Positions 24,791 to 33,115 of a DNA stretch of 64,000 nt are shown here, piece by piece. The position numbers and the translations under genes were made by a program. Source of the DNA: a virus; IMG/VR virus record IMGVR_UViG_3300028025_002828, positions 1 to 64,000 of that record; one strand, 5' to 3'. The notes below the pieces were generated by a model. That model was not told the DNA's origin. It did not search any database and was given only the letters and a program-made list of their open reading frames with translations. Numbering within the stretch: the first letter of the stretch is position 1; every line of letters begins with the position of its first letter.

Positions 24791-25142
24791 TTTTTTACTT
24801 TTTGCTATGCATCACTATGACAATCCACAATGTCATAGTGTTGTAGAATTTGAAGAAGACATGAAAAGGTTTTTATATTTGAAGAAACTTTTTACACGTT
24901 ATTCGCAAAATGGAGAGCTGAGAGAAAGATTAATTTTAAATCACATAATTGTTTTATATAACATTTTTGGTGACGCAGCAACAACAATGTTGTTCTATAA
25001 GTTGGAAGAAAAGTACTGGCGTTCTCTTGTTACGTTTTTAGTATATCTTGACAGGATGCCAGAGGAAATAAGTCAGTATGGAATAATTCTGTCGGAAGTT
25101 GAGTTAGATGAGACAGTTATAAAGGCACTAAGGAAAATTTAA
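24765..25142 (+). CDS. Conserved T4-like phage protein, DUF7207-like
   Basis: 125 residues from the ATG at 24765 (MTEKLTENNFLLFAMHHYDN), preferred to the ATG 9 nt upstream by family starts I recall. NPQCHSVVEFEEDMKRFLYL and LNHIIVLYNIFG are typical of this small conserved phage family. Function unknown; genes of this kind lie in morphogenesis clusters of aquatic T4-like phages. Confidence 0.7.
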   Translation: MTEKLTENNFLLFAMHHYDNPQCHSVVEFEEDMKRFLYLKKLFTRYSQNGELRERLILNHIIVLYNIFGDAATTMLFYKLEEKYWRSLVTFLVYLDRMPEEISQYGIILSEVELDETVIKALRKI

Positions 25143-25651
25143 TGGCATCAAGATTAGTAGACAATCTATTAGCATTTAAAATTCTTACAATGCTCGTAAG
25201 ACCATTCGCAGAATCAGAGGCATTTAAACTTGGAATCATCGATGCTAATGGTAAGGTGTTGAAGAAAGCGTCAACTCTTCAAACAACTGAAGAGAGGGAT
25301 GCATACAATTATCTTACACGTTTAGTGTTTAACATGAAGAGAATTATTAATCGTCTTCCTGGTGGCGAAAATAAATTAAAGAGTATTATTACTGCATTCT
25401 TTTTAGTCAAGGAATGTTATGAGAAGAAAACTTCCATTGCCTTTCTCGAAGAAAAGTATATTACGCTTTTAGAGACAGTAAATAAAAACAATATCACATT
25501 AGTTGAAGAAGAACTTATTGTGCAAAAGTTTTTTGAAGATGTTGCCAATGTAACAGGCGCAGCAGTTTCAACAAATGAACCTGTTATCGATCCGAAGAAA
25601 AAGAAAAAGGTAATCTTCGCAGTGAAAAGAAATGGACAGATGACACAATGA
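25142..25651 (+). CDS. Conserved phage protein, unknown function
   Basis: 169 residues, helical, with RLVDNLLAFKILTMLVRPF at the N-terminus and a basic C-terminus (DPKKKKKVIFAVKRNGQ). Overlaps its neighbours by 1 nt (TAATG) and 4 nt (ATGA), so it belongs to the same operon. In related phages a protein of this type precedes the lysis genes. No function assigned. Confidence 0.7.
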   Translation: MASRLVDNLLAFKILTMLVRPFAESEAFKLGIIDANGKVLKKASTLQTTEERDAYNYLTRLVFNMKRIINRLPGGENKLKSIITAFFLVKECYEKKTSIAFLEEKYITLLETVNKNNITLVEEELIVQKFFEDVANVTGAAVSTNEPVIDPKKKKKVIFAVKRNGQMTQ

Positions 25652-26238
25652 TTTGGTTATTAAATTTTTTACCTACTTGGATTTTCCAAGCAGTAGCATT
25701 AGGACTAATGGTTCTTGGTGTTGGTGTTCACATGTTTGTGAGACATCCAATCGTTCCAAGTATTATCCCTAAGATTATTGGTGCGCTATTGGTAGTAGCT
25801 GGTGTCTTTATTTCTGGTGGTATCTGGACACAAAGCGAATTCTTAGCAGCAGTAGAAAAACAAAAGCAAGAAATTGCTAGACTAGAAAAAGCATCTGGTG
25901 AAATAACTACTAAGGTAGAAAAAGTTTATATTGAACGAACAAAAGTTATCAAGGAGAAGGGTGATGTTATTGTTGAAAAAGTTCCAGAGTATATTACCAA
26001 AGACGCTGATGCTAAGTGTGATGTGCCTAATGGTTTCGTCGTGCTCCACAACAGTGCCGTTAAGAATGAAATTCCCAACACCGCCAGAGAGTTTAATGAA
26101 AAGTCCAGCGGAGTTGAACTCTCTACCGTTGGAAAAACAGTCGCAGGAAACTACACAACCTGCAACGAAGTAAGGGAACAGTTAACAACCTTACAAGACT
26201 GGATTAAACAGCAAGAGAAACTCTACAACAAGCCATAA
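25648..26238 (+). CDS. Putative i-spanin (Rz-like) with embedded o-spanin
   Basis: 196 residues. Two hydrophobic segments at about residues 9-28 and 38-58, then a long coiled coil (SEFLAAVEKQKQEIARLEKA) and a periplasmic C-terminal domain ending YTTCNEVREQLTTLQDWIKQ, the ending common in phage Rz-type proteins. A second frame inside it encodes an Rz1-like lipoprotein. Spanins join inner and outer membranes and disrupt the outer membrane at lysis. Two membrane passes rather than one is unusual for Rz, so the call is moderate. Confidence 0.65.
   Translation: MIWLLNFLPTWIFQAVALGLMVLGVGVHMFVRHPIVPSIIPKIIGALLVVAGVFISGGIWTQSEFLAAVEKQKQEIARLEKASGEITTKVEKVYIERTKVIKEKGDVIVEKVPEYITKDADAKCDVPNGFVVLHNSAVKNEIPNTAREFNEKSSGVELSTVGKTVAGNYTTCNEVREQLTTLQDWIKQQEKLYNKP
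25964..26173 (+). CDS. Nested Rz1-like o-spanin lipoprotein
   Basis: 69 residues in the +1 frame entirely inside the i-spanin gene, with an ideal ribosome site (AAGGAG 25951-25956, 7 nt before ATG). A signal sequence KTLMLSVMCLMVSSC ends in a lipobox Cys, followed by a Pro-rich mature part (VPLRMKFPTPPESL). Embedded Rz1 genes have exactly this layout. The lipoprotein would sit on the inner leaflet of the outer membrane and bind the i-spanin. Confidence 0.8.
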   Translation: MLLLKKFQSILPKTLMLSVMCLMVSSCSTTVPLRMKFPTPPESLMKSPAELNSLPLEKQSQETTQPATK

Positions 26239-26248
26239 CAAGGAAACT

Positions 26249-26584
26249 ATGGAAATGTCATCACAATTAGATATAAAAGTAGCCAAACTAGAAACTGAAG
26301 TAGAAGTCATAAAGGATGACGTTGGTGAAGTTAAAGCAGAATTGAAAACTGTCCACGGTAGAATTACCGAAGGTAATGAGAAAGTTCTTTTGAAACTTGG
26401 GCAGATGTCCAAGGATTCAGACTCTCAACATAATGCCATTGTTGAAAGAATGAACGTAATGGATAAGAGAATTAATGGTAGGATTGCTGTTCTGGAACAG
26501 TGGAGATGGTTAGTAGTTGGTGGTGCCGTAGTAGCAGGATGGATGCTTTCGCATAGTGGTTTACTAGAAAAGTTCTTTGGTTAA
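26249..26584 (+). CDS. Coiled-coil protein with C-terminal membrane anchor
   Basis: 111 residues: coiled coil from about residue 6 to 80 (KLETEVEVIKDDVGEVKAEL and following) then one membrane segment, RWLVVGGAVVAGWMLSH, and a short tail LLEKFFG. The architecture resembles XhlA-type hemolysin/holin-associated proteins. Adjacent to the spanins, so a lysis role is possible. AAGGAAA ribosome site. The tail LEKFFG also resembles a clamp-binding peptide, which may be chance. Confidence 0.6.
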   Translation: MEMSSQLDIKVAKLETEVEVIKDDVGEVKAELKTVHGRITEGNEKVLLKLGQMSKDSDSQHNAIVERMNVMDKRINGRIAVLEQWRWLVVGGAVVAGWMLSHSGLLEKFFG

Positions 26585-26594
26585 CTAAATCATC

Positions 26595-26680
26595 CTTGAC
26601 ACAGTCATTATACCTCGTGTCAAGTTTGTAAGCAAGTAATTGTATGTAAACTTGCGTTTTAATATGATATGAGGTATAAT
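26595..26680 (+). promoter_or_regulatory. Promoter of primase within nested inverted repeats
   Basis: Forward promoter: TTGCGT (26652-26657), 17 bp, TATAAT (26675-26680). Its -10 region GAGGTATAAT (26671-26680) is perfectly inverted at 26607-26616, which itself lies in the loop of CTTGACAC / GTGTCAAG (26595-26602, 26617-26624). CAAGTTT / AAACTTG forms a further inverted pair. On the reverse strand TTGCTT-17-TATAAT is also present, so the region may be bidirectional although no reverse gene follows. Confidence 0.65.
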
Positions 26681-26705
26681 TATATTATGTGCTTGTGGAG
26701 TTATT

Positions 26706-27734
26706 ATGTTATATATCGATGCAAAATATGCTAGTCTTCTTGGTCCAAGACTTAGGAACTTCAAGAAGAAAGATGAAAATAGTTGGAACTTTAGTTGCCC
26801 AGTCTGCGGTGATTCCAAGAAAAACAAATTAAAAGCACGTGGTTACATCTATAAGATGAAGACCGACTTGTTTGTGAAATGTCACAACTGTGGCTACAGC
26901 ACAAATCTTGGTAACTTTATAAAATATCTTGATTCTATTTTGTATGATGAGTACGTCTTAGAAAGATATAAGGCTGGTGCTACACGTTATAATGATCACA
27001 AAGAAATAGACAGGTTTGTATCTAACACAGAACTACCAGTCTTGCAAGAAGTCGATTCAGTTCTAGACGGAACAATCAGGATCGACAAACTCCCAAAAGA
27101 ACACCCAGTATTAAAATATGTTGAAGGAAGAAAAATACCTTCTGACAAATTTAATCTGATATATTTTGCACCAAAATTTAAATCTTGGTCAAATAAAAAT
27201 GTTGTAAAATTTACAGAGGAATCATTGGCAAATGACCATCCTCGATTAATTTTTCCATACTTTACTCAACAAGGTAAGTGCTTTGCATATTCAGCTCGAG
27301 CATTTGCTAATGAGGAGCCAAAGTATTATACTATAAAACTTGATGATGACAAGGAGAAAATATATGGTTTGGACAGGATCGACTTCGGAAAGAAAATATT
27401 TGTTGTTGAAGGGCAAATTGATTCTCTTTTCCTTCCCAATTGTCTTGCTGTTAGTGGCTCTTCTTTTGATCTTTTAGACATACAAAAGATCAAAACCAAC
27501 TGCACCTTGGTCATTGATAATGAGCCAAGAAATAAAGAGATAGTGAAACAACTTAAAAAATATATAGATGAAGGTTATTCTGTATGTATGTTTCCTGATA
27601 CATTACAATTTAAAGATATAAATGAAATGATTTTATCTGGTATGTCTAAAGAACAGGTGGTTGATATGATAAATAGTAACACCTATTCAGGAGCATCTGC
27701 GATAATGCATTTTACAACATGGAGAAAAGTATGA
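26706..27734 (+). CDS. 61: DNA primase gp61
   Basis: 342 residues (same as T4). N-terminal zinc finger: CPVCGDSKKNK and KCHNCGYS (about residues 37-66). The TOPRIM-like core shows FVVEGQIDSLFLPNCLAVSG (E then DSL) and TLVIDNEPRNKE (acidic pair). It makes the RNA primers for lagging-strand synthesis with helicase gp41. It overlaps the next gene by 4 nt. Confidence 0.93.
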   Translation: MLYIDAKYASLLGPRLRNFKKKDENSWNFSCPVCGDSKKNKLKARGYIYKMKTDLFVKCHNCGYSTNLGNFIKYLDSILYDEYVLERYKAGATRYNDHKEIDRFVSNTELPVLQEVDSVLDGTIRIDKLPKEHPVLKYVEGRKIPSDKFNLIYFAPKFKSWSNKNVVKFTEESLANDHPRLIFPYFTQQGKCFAYSARAFANEEPKYYTIKLDDDKEKIYGLDRIDFGKKIFVVEGQIDSLFLPNCLAVSGSSFDLLDIQKIKTNCTLVIDNEPRNKEIVKQLKKYIDEGYSVCMFPDTLQFKDINEMILSGMSKEQVVDMINSNTYSGASAIMHFTTWRKV

Positions 27735-28027
27735 GTGAAGATAATATAGTTGACGTTGAGTATAAGGACATACCAAAAATACCTGAAGAGTTTCCTGTAG
27801 AAACAGATGCAACTCGAAGAGAAACAAGACTCTTAGACTTAATGAAACCAATTAACCAAACGATTGAATCATGTCAGAACAGGGCAGATATTTTATTGAT
27901 TGCTTCGGCAATGATGCATACATCAAGAGATTTATTTTTGTGTGAGCTCGGCGAAGCATCAACTAAAGCATTGTTTTCCAAATTAAAATTTGATATGCCT
28001 GTGAATGATGAAACACAAGACAGTTAA
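27731..28027 (+). CDS. Conserved small phage protein
   Basis: 98 residues from ATG at 27731 (GGAGAAAAGT precedes). Acidic N-terminal third (EDNIVDVEYKDIPKIPEEF), then helical with LLIASAMMHTSRDLF. Conserved downstream of primase in several aquatic T4-like phages in my recollection. Function unknown. Confidence 0.65.
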   Translation: MSEDNIVDVEYKDIPKIPEEFPVETDATRRETRLLDLMKPINQTIESCQNRADILLIASAMMHTSRDLFLCELGEASTKALFSKLKFDMPVNDETQDS

Positions 28028-28568
28028 TGTATCGGGTGGTAAGATAGACATCTTTGATGATGTCTTTGACTACGCGACCAGAGAAAAGTTTTACTATTTT
28101 GTTAGATTTCAAAACTTTAACACATCAGGTGCTGACACATCAACCTTAGAGCATAAAGGCGACTTCAATCTTTATTGTTCAGTTTCCGATGAGCAGATAT
28201 CAAACATGAATTTTTTAAATTCTGGAGAGATGTCAAAAATAACTGCCATGGTTGATGGTATGAGCATAAAGCAGTCTAGGATTAACCTTAGCACATTAAA
28301 TGATAGAAATAGATTTCACACCGATACCTTTGGTGATGTCAAAACAAAAACACTATTATACTACCCAAACTTAGTGTGGCAAAATGAATGGGGTGGCTAT
28401 ACAATATTTTCTGACTCAATGCTAAATGAAGTGGAATATACATCCTTCTATGTTCCAGGAAGAGTAATTTTATTTGATGGTAATATACCGCATTGTATTG
28501 CGCCACCAACAACAATGGCACCAACATACAGGTTTAGTTTTGTAATACAATATGGAGCAACAAATTGA
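28008..28568 (+). CDS. 2OG-Fe(II) oxygenase (prolyl-hydroxylase-like)
   Basis: 186 residues. The iron pair H-x-D is in NRFHTDTFGD, the distal His in DGNIPHCIAPP, and the 2OG Arg in TYRFSFVIQY. YPNLVWQNEWGGYT is the usual strand before the core. Small phage oxygenases of this kind may hydroxylate a protein or nucleotide; the substrate is unknown. Overlaps primase-downstream gene by 20 nt and thyX by 4 nt. Confidence 0.8.
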   Translation: MKHKTVNVSGGKIDIFDDVFDYATREKFYYFVRFQNFNTSGADTSTLEHKGDFNLYCSVSDEQISNMNFLNSGEMSKITAMVDGMSIKQSRINLSTLNDRNRFHTDTFGDVKTKTLLYYPNLVWQNEWGGYTIFSDSMLNEVEYTSFYVPGRVILFDGNIPHCIAPPTTMAPTYRFSFVIQYGATN

Positions 28569-29233
28569 AAGTTAAATTAATCAGTTATTCACAATCACCT
28601 GTCAATGCAGATCAAACCGAACTTGATTTAATGAACATGCAGGATTTAGTTTCTTTCTGCGCAAGAGTAAGTAATCCAAGCAACCAACTTAATTCAGAAA
28701 CATCAGAGAAGTTAATCCGCTATCTCATTAAAAACAAACACTGGTCTCCACTTGAGATGGTCTCTGCATGTTTAGAAATAGAAACCACACGTGATATAGC
28801 AAGACAAATCTTGCGACATCGCTCTTTCTCGTTTCAAGAATTTAGTCAGCGATATGCTGACCCAACCAAAGACTTAGACTTTGTTCTGAGAGAAGCACGT
28901 CTTCAAGATACAAAGAATCGTCAAAACAGTATAGATACGTCAGACTCTGAACTGATAGCATGGTGGGATGCGAAACAAAAGTTTCTGATTGATTATGTGA
29001 AAGAAACCTATGCTGAAGCAATTGAAAAAGGTATTGCCAAAGAACAAGCTCGTGCTATTCTCCCAGAGGGAAACACAGTAAGTCGTCTATATATGAATGG
29101 TACTTTAAGAAGTTGGTGCCACTTTATTGAACTTCGTTCAGCTAATGGCACACAAAAAGAGCATCAACTGGTTGCATTAGAATGTGCTAAAGTTATCGCT
29201 GCAGTATTTCCAATGTTGGAAACTCTCAAATAA
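28565..29233 (+). CDS. thyX: Flavin-dependent thymidylate synthase ThyX
   Basis: 222 residues. The ThyX signature RHRSFSFQEFSQRY is at residues 84-97, and LRSWCHFIELRS holds the catalytic Ser-like/FAD region. It makes dTMP from dUMP using FAD, NADPH and methylene-THF. The start is TTG, overlapping the previous TGA (TTGA), with GGAG upstream at proper distance. Works with NrdA/NrdB and dCMP deaminase of the same window to supply dTTP for the AT-rich genome. Confidence 0.95.
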   Translation: MKVKLISYSQSPVNADQTELDLMNMQDLVSFCARVSNPSNQLNSETSEKLIRYLIKNKHWSPLEMVSACLEIETTRDIARQILRHRSFSFQEFSQRYADPTKDLDFVLREARLQDTKNRQNSIDTSDSELIAWWDAKQKFLIDYVKETYAEAIEKGIAKEQARAILPEGNTVSRLYMNGTLRSWCHFIELRSANGTQKEHQLVALECAKVIAAVFPMLETLK

Positions 29234-29258
29234 ATAAAAAGATAAGTGGAGACAAAAG

Positions 29259-31055
29259 ATGAGTGATATGGTTAATGGTATTAAAGTAGATTATTCAAGA
29301 GATGATTTGTTTGATGAGTTGGGAAAAATTAGACTTAGAGAAAGTTACATGCGGGATGATGAGGTATCACCACAAGAAAGATTCGCTTTTGTTAGTAGTG
29401 CTTTTGGTAGTAACCCAGAGCATGCTCAGCGCTTGTATGACTACTCAAGTAAACATTGGTTGTCATATAGCACTCCCATTCTCTCCTTTGGCAGAAGTAA
29501 ACGTGGTTTGCCCATCAGCTGCTTCCTCAACTTCATCGAAGATACTGCGGAGGGATTAGTTGATAATCTTTCTGAAACTAATTGGTTATCTATGCTTGGG
29601 GGTGGCGTGGGTATTGGTTTTGGTATCCGCTCAGCAGATGATAAGTCGACTGGTGTTATGCCACACCTTAAAATGTACGACGCATCGTCTCTCGCTTATC
29701 GTCAAGGACGCACAAGACGTGGGTCTTATGCTGCTTACCTTAACATTGATCACCCTGACATTATTAATTTTCTAGAGATGCGTAAGCCAACTGGCGATCA
29801 AAATTTAAGAACTCTAAACATGCACCATGGTATCAATATTCCTGATGCGTTTATGGAGTTGGTTGAGAAATGTATGCTTGATCCAGAAGCTGATGATTCG
29901 TGGGAATTAATTGACCCACACTCTAAGGTAGTTCGCGAAACTGTATCTGCCAAAGAGTTGTGGCAAAAGATTTTAGAACTTAGAATGCAGACAGGTGAAC
30001 CTTACCTTCACTTCATTGATGAGTCTAACAGAAAAATGCCACAGTGGTTGAAAGACAAAGGTTTGCAGATTCATCAGTCTAACCTCTGTTCTGAAATTAT
30101 TTTACCAACGAATGAACAACGAACTGCTGTTTGTTGCCTCTCGTCTTTAAACTTGGAGTACTATGATGAGTGGGAAAAACATCCTCAGTTCTTACGCGAT
30201 GTTGCTGAAATGCTCGATAATGTGTTACAGTATTTTATTGACAATGCACCTAGTTCTATTTCCAGGGCTGTTTATTCTGCTACTCTTGAGCGTAGTATTG
30301 GCGTTGGTGCCTTAGGATTTCATGCATACTTGCAGAGAAATAATTTGCCATTTGAGGGTGTTATGGCGAAGGTTGCTAATAGAAGAATTTTCAAACACAT
30401 AAGGAAACAACTCGATGATGCTAATAAAGAATTGGGCTCTGAGAGGGGCGAAGCACCTGATGCTGTGGGTACTGGGAATAGGTTTAGTCATCTTATGGCT
30501 ATTGCTCCTAATGCTAGTTCTTCCATTCTTATGGGTAATACTTCTCCTAGCATTGAACCTTATCGTGCTAATGCTTATCGTCAAGACACTCTATCAGGAT
30601 CCCACCTGAATAAAAATAAATGGCTCGATAAAATAATTAAGGAACATTGTAATGAAGAATCTAAGTTGGACTATAACGAAGTATGGTCAAGTATTATCGC
30701 CAACGATGGAAGCGTTCAACATCTCGACTTCCTCGATGAGAACACCAAAGATACATTTAAAACATCAATGGAAATTGACCAACGATGGATTATTGAACAT
30801 GCAGCTGACAGGCAAGAGTTTATCGATCAAGCCCAATCAGTCAACGTATTCTTTAGACCAGACACAAACATTAAATATTTACACGCAGTACATTTTCAAG
30901 CATGGAAGCAGAAACTTAAAACCCTCTACTACTGTCGATCTGAAAAAATTGGTAAAGCAGATAAAGTCGCTAAAAAAATTGAACGAGAAGTTATTCAAGA
31001 AATCGACTTAAAGGCACTAACGGAGGGAACCGATTGTTTAGCCTGTGAAGGATAG
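29259..31055 (+). CDS. nrdA: Ribonucleotide reductase large subunit NrdA, short form
   Basis: 598 residues, about 150 shorter than T4 NrdA; the N-terminal ATP-cone is absent, so allosteric activity control by dATP is probably lost. Core motifs: GLPISCFLNF (redox Cys), GGGVGIGFGIR, HQSNLCSEI (the N-x-C-x-E radical site), CCLSSLNLEY, MAIAPNASSSILMGNTSPSI. The C-terminus ends CLACEG, the redox-shuttle Cys pair. It reduces NDPs to dNDPs with NrdB (33823), which is separated from it by six genes. Confidence 0.93.
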   Translation: MSDMVNGIKVDYSRDDLFDELGKIRLRESYMRDDEVSPQERFAFVSSAFGSNPEHAQRLYDYSSKHWLSYSTPILSFGRSKRGLPISCFLNFIEDTAEGLVDNLSETNWLSMLGGGVGIGFGIRSADDKSTGVMPHLKMYDASSLAYRQGRTRRGSYAAYLNIDHPDIINFLEMRKPTGDQNLRTLNMHHGINIPDAFMELVEKCMLDPEADDSWELIDPHSKVVRETVSAKELWQKILELRMQTGEPYLHFIDESNRKMPQWLKDKGLQIHQSNLCSEIILPTNEQRTAVCCLSSLNLEYYDEWEKHPQFLRDVAEMLDNVLQYFIDNAPSSISRAVYSATLERSIGVGALGFHAYLQRNNLPFEGVMAKVANRRIFKHIRKQLDDANKELGSERGEAPDAVGTGNRFSHLMAIAPNASSSILMGNTSPSIEPYRANAYRQDTLSGSHLNKNKWLDKIIKEHCNEESKLDYNEVWSSIIANDGSVQHLDFLDENTKDTFKTSMEIDQRWIIEHAADRQEFIDQAQSVNVFFRPDTNIKYLHAVHFQAWKQKLKTLYYCRSEKIGKADKVAKKIEREVIQEIDLKALTEGTDCLACEG

Positions 31056-31060
31056 ATAAA

Positions 31061-31711
31061 ATGAAAAAAATGGCGTTGTTTTTACACCACCCTGAATGCT
31101 CAGAGGATTGTGTAAAAGCAATGGTTGATGTGTTGTCAGTAAATTATAACATTAAGATATTTGGAGAAAAAGAATTAGATGATGATAGTTTCTTTAACGA
31201 TCTTGATGTTATTGCTTTTCCTGGTGGGATTGGCGATAGCGACAGCTATCCTGATTTCTTCACTAGAACAAGAGCGAATCGTATCGCCAGATTCTTGGAA
31301 AATGGTGGTCACTATCTTGGTATCTGCATGGGCGCTTATTGGGCTGGAAGTCGTTATTTCGATTTACTTACTGATGTCGATGCAGTTCAATATATAAAGC
31401 GTCCGAATGCCAAAGTTCGTAGAAGTTTTGGAACAGTGGCTGAGGTAGAGTGGGAAGGTTCGAAAGAGCATATGTATTTTTATGATGGTTGTGCATTGAT
31501 TGGTGATGAAACAAAATTCGAAACAATCGCACGATATGCTAATGGCGACCCAATGGCAATTATTCAAGGAAGAGTGGGATTGCTTGGTTGTCATCCAGAA
31601 GCACCTTTGTATTGGTATGAGAAACCATGGCAATACATAAACAAATATTGGAATGATGGGAGACATCATAGTCTGCTATTAAATTTTGTAAACAAATTAG
31701 TGGAGAAGTAA
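31061..31711 (+). CDS. Class-I glutamine-amidotransferase-like (BPL_N-like) protein
   Basis: 216 residues. DVIAFPGGIGDSDSY and HYLGICMGAYWAGS match the GATase1 nucleophile elbow (G-x-C-x-G) with a catalytic Cys near residue 90, and LLGCHPEAPLYW gives the His-x-Glu pair. The sequence is closest in style to the biotin-protein-ligase N-terminal-like family (BPL_N). No synthase partner domain is attached. It lies between nrdA and nrdB. The amide donor reaction or peptidase-like role is unknown. Confidence 0.72.
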   Translation: MKKMALFLHHPECSEDCVKAMVDVLSVNYNIKIFGEKELDDDSFFNDLDVIAFPGGIGDSDSYPDFFTRTRANRIARFLENGGHYLGICMGAYWAGSRYFDLLTDVDAVQYIKRPNAKVRRSFGTVAEVEWEGSKEHMYFYDGCALIGDETKFETIARYANGDPMAIIQGRVGLLGCHPEAPLYWYEKPWQYINKYWNDGRHHSLLLNFVNKLVEK

Positions 31712-31712
31712 C

Positions 31713-31784
31713 ATGAAAGTATCAGTAGCAGATGCAATAGTAGTTGTGTTAATAATTGTTTTCATATGGGTGTGCACATGGTAA
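31713..31784 (+). CDS. 23-residue membrane peptide
   Basis: Begins MKVSVADA, followed by a hydrophobic run of about 13 residues (IVVVLIIVFIWVC) and TW. Good ribosome site (GGAG, 10 nt before ATG). Overlaps the next gene by 7 nt. Size and composition fit a small membrane peptide, but it could be non-functional. Confidence 0.5.
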   Translation: MKVSVADAIVVVLIIVFIWVCTW

Positions 31785-32179
31785 AAATTCTAGCAGCATT
31801 ATTAATTAGCATATCAATATCAGGATGTACTGTCATTGCTGGACTTGCAGCATTTATGCCTTCTAAGTGGGATCCTAACGAAGTAGCTTCTGTAACTGAT
31901 TTACGTTTTCATGTACGAAAAGTAAATTGTGATACACCTGAAACAGCATTGCCAACACTTCAAACTTTGGTAGATAAGAAAGACTGGACTTGGATGTATT
32001 CAGAGTCCCGCAAGAATAAAGACGTACTAGAACTCATTCGCCCTTTTAATGAAACACTTGATGATTTATATACTAGAGCGAAGTCTGGTAAGATGAGTAA
32101 AGCATTCTGTAACGGTAAGGTGGTTATCTTAACAACTCAAGCTGACGCAATTGGTCGAGCATTACAAACAAGGAACTAA
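31778..32179 (+). CDS. Putative lipoprotein
   Basis: 133 residues from the ATG at 31778, chosen because it gives a compact lipoprotein signal, VKILAALLISISISGC, ending in the lipobox Cys at residue 17; a start 12 nt upstream lacks a ribosome site. The mature part has two further Cys (NCDTPETALP and AFCNGKV) and is helical. Phage lipoproteins can modify the cell envelope and exclude other phages; no direct evidence here. Confidence 0.7.
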   Translation: MVKILAALLISISISGCTVIAGLAAFMPSKWDPNEVASVTDLRFHVRKVNCDTPETALPTLQTLVDKKDWTWMYSESRKNKDVLELIRPFNETLDDLYTRAKSGKMSKAFCNGKVVILTTQADAIGRALQTRN

Positions 32180-32180
32180 T

Positions 32181-32423
32181 ATGTATGCATATAAAGATGA
32201 ATTGAACAAACTACTAGCATCAGATAATGATTGGATAAAAAAGAAAGCTGAACTTGCTCTTCAATTTACTGAACAATTTAAAAATGGTGAGATGGATAAA
32301 AGTGAGTACGATGAACTTATGAAAGATCTAGTGCGTACTGATGAAGTTATGTCTAATGCTGCTTCTATGGAAGCAAAGGCAAAACTAGAAAAAGCAATTA
32401 CATTTTTAATTTCGGCTATCTAA
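32181..32423 (+). CDS. Small helical acidic protein
   Basis: 80 residues from ATG 32181 (AAGGA upstream). Helical, with LALQFTEQFKNGEMDKSEYD and a DLVRTDEV segment. No motif known. Its stop overlaps the next start by 1 nt. Confidence 0.65.
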   Translation: MYAYKDELNKLLASDNDWIKKKAELALQFTEQFKNGEMDKSEYDELMKDLVRTDEVMSNAASMEAKAKLEKAITFLISAI

Positions 32424-33115
32424 TGTATTTCAGAAAAATTGAAAACTTTCTTAACAGCGATGAAGTGCTTCGCATAAAAGAAACTGTTCACAGTATGAAA
32501 GATGACTGGAGACACATATCAACATTTCCTATTGCCGATGAAGCATCTATCCATAGAAAAAATATTGATATGAGTTTGATAAAGTCTGCCGAGAATCAAT
32601 ACTTCTTGGGTGATGCATTATATGTTATTGATACTTTAGATCAGATTAATCGTAATATACAAAAGCGTCTCAAAGATAATTTGCCAGACATGTATGCTAA
32701 GTTACTAGCAGCACTCTCTCACCATTACACAAACCCTACCTACTCAGAACAGTTTGCTGTTCCTGGTTTCCATATCTTTAATGGTGAACAAACTGCATTT
32801 CCTTTTCAGTGGCACATAGATACAACATTAAAGATGTTTGATCCAACAGTGAACGAAAACAATATACACTCTTTTCTTTGTTGCATAGAAACACCAAAAG
32901 ATCCTGCTGGTTTAGAGTATAGAGATACAAAATATTGGGAAAGATTGGACTCGGTTCAATCTGAATACATTGAGTACGATGTTGGCACCTTATACATTTG
33001 GGATGGTAGTTATATACATCGAATGAAACAATTTGACATGCAGGCAAATGAGAGTAGAATTACTATTCAGGGGCACATACATTTTACAAACAATTCTAGC
33101 ATGGTATATTGGTAA
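32423..33115 (+). CDS. 2OG-Fe(II) oxygenase, copy A of tandem pair
   Basis: 230 residues. FAVPGFHIFNGEQTAFPFQW leads to the iron pair WHID, the distal His in SYIHRMKQFD, and the 2OG Arg in ESRITIQGHIHF. It is a paralogue of the next gene: both share the order 'PGFHIF..(N/G).......WH.D', 'W(D/N)G...HR' and 'RIT.QGHI'. Substrate unknown. Stop/start overlap TAATG with copy B. Confidence 0.8.
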   Translation: MYFRKIENFLNSDEVLRIKETVHSMKDDWRHISTFPIADEASIHRKNIDMSLIKSAENQYFLGDALYVIDTLDQINRNIQKRLKDNLPDMYAKLLAALSHHYTNPTYSEQFAVPGFHIFNGEQTAFPFQWHIDTTLKMFDPTVNENNIHSFLCCIETPKDPAGLEYRDTKYWERLDSVQSEYIEYDVGTLYIWDGSYIHRMKQFDMQANESRITIQGHIHFTNNSSMVYW

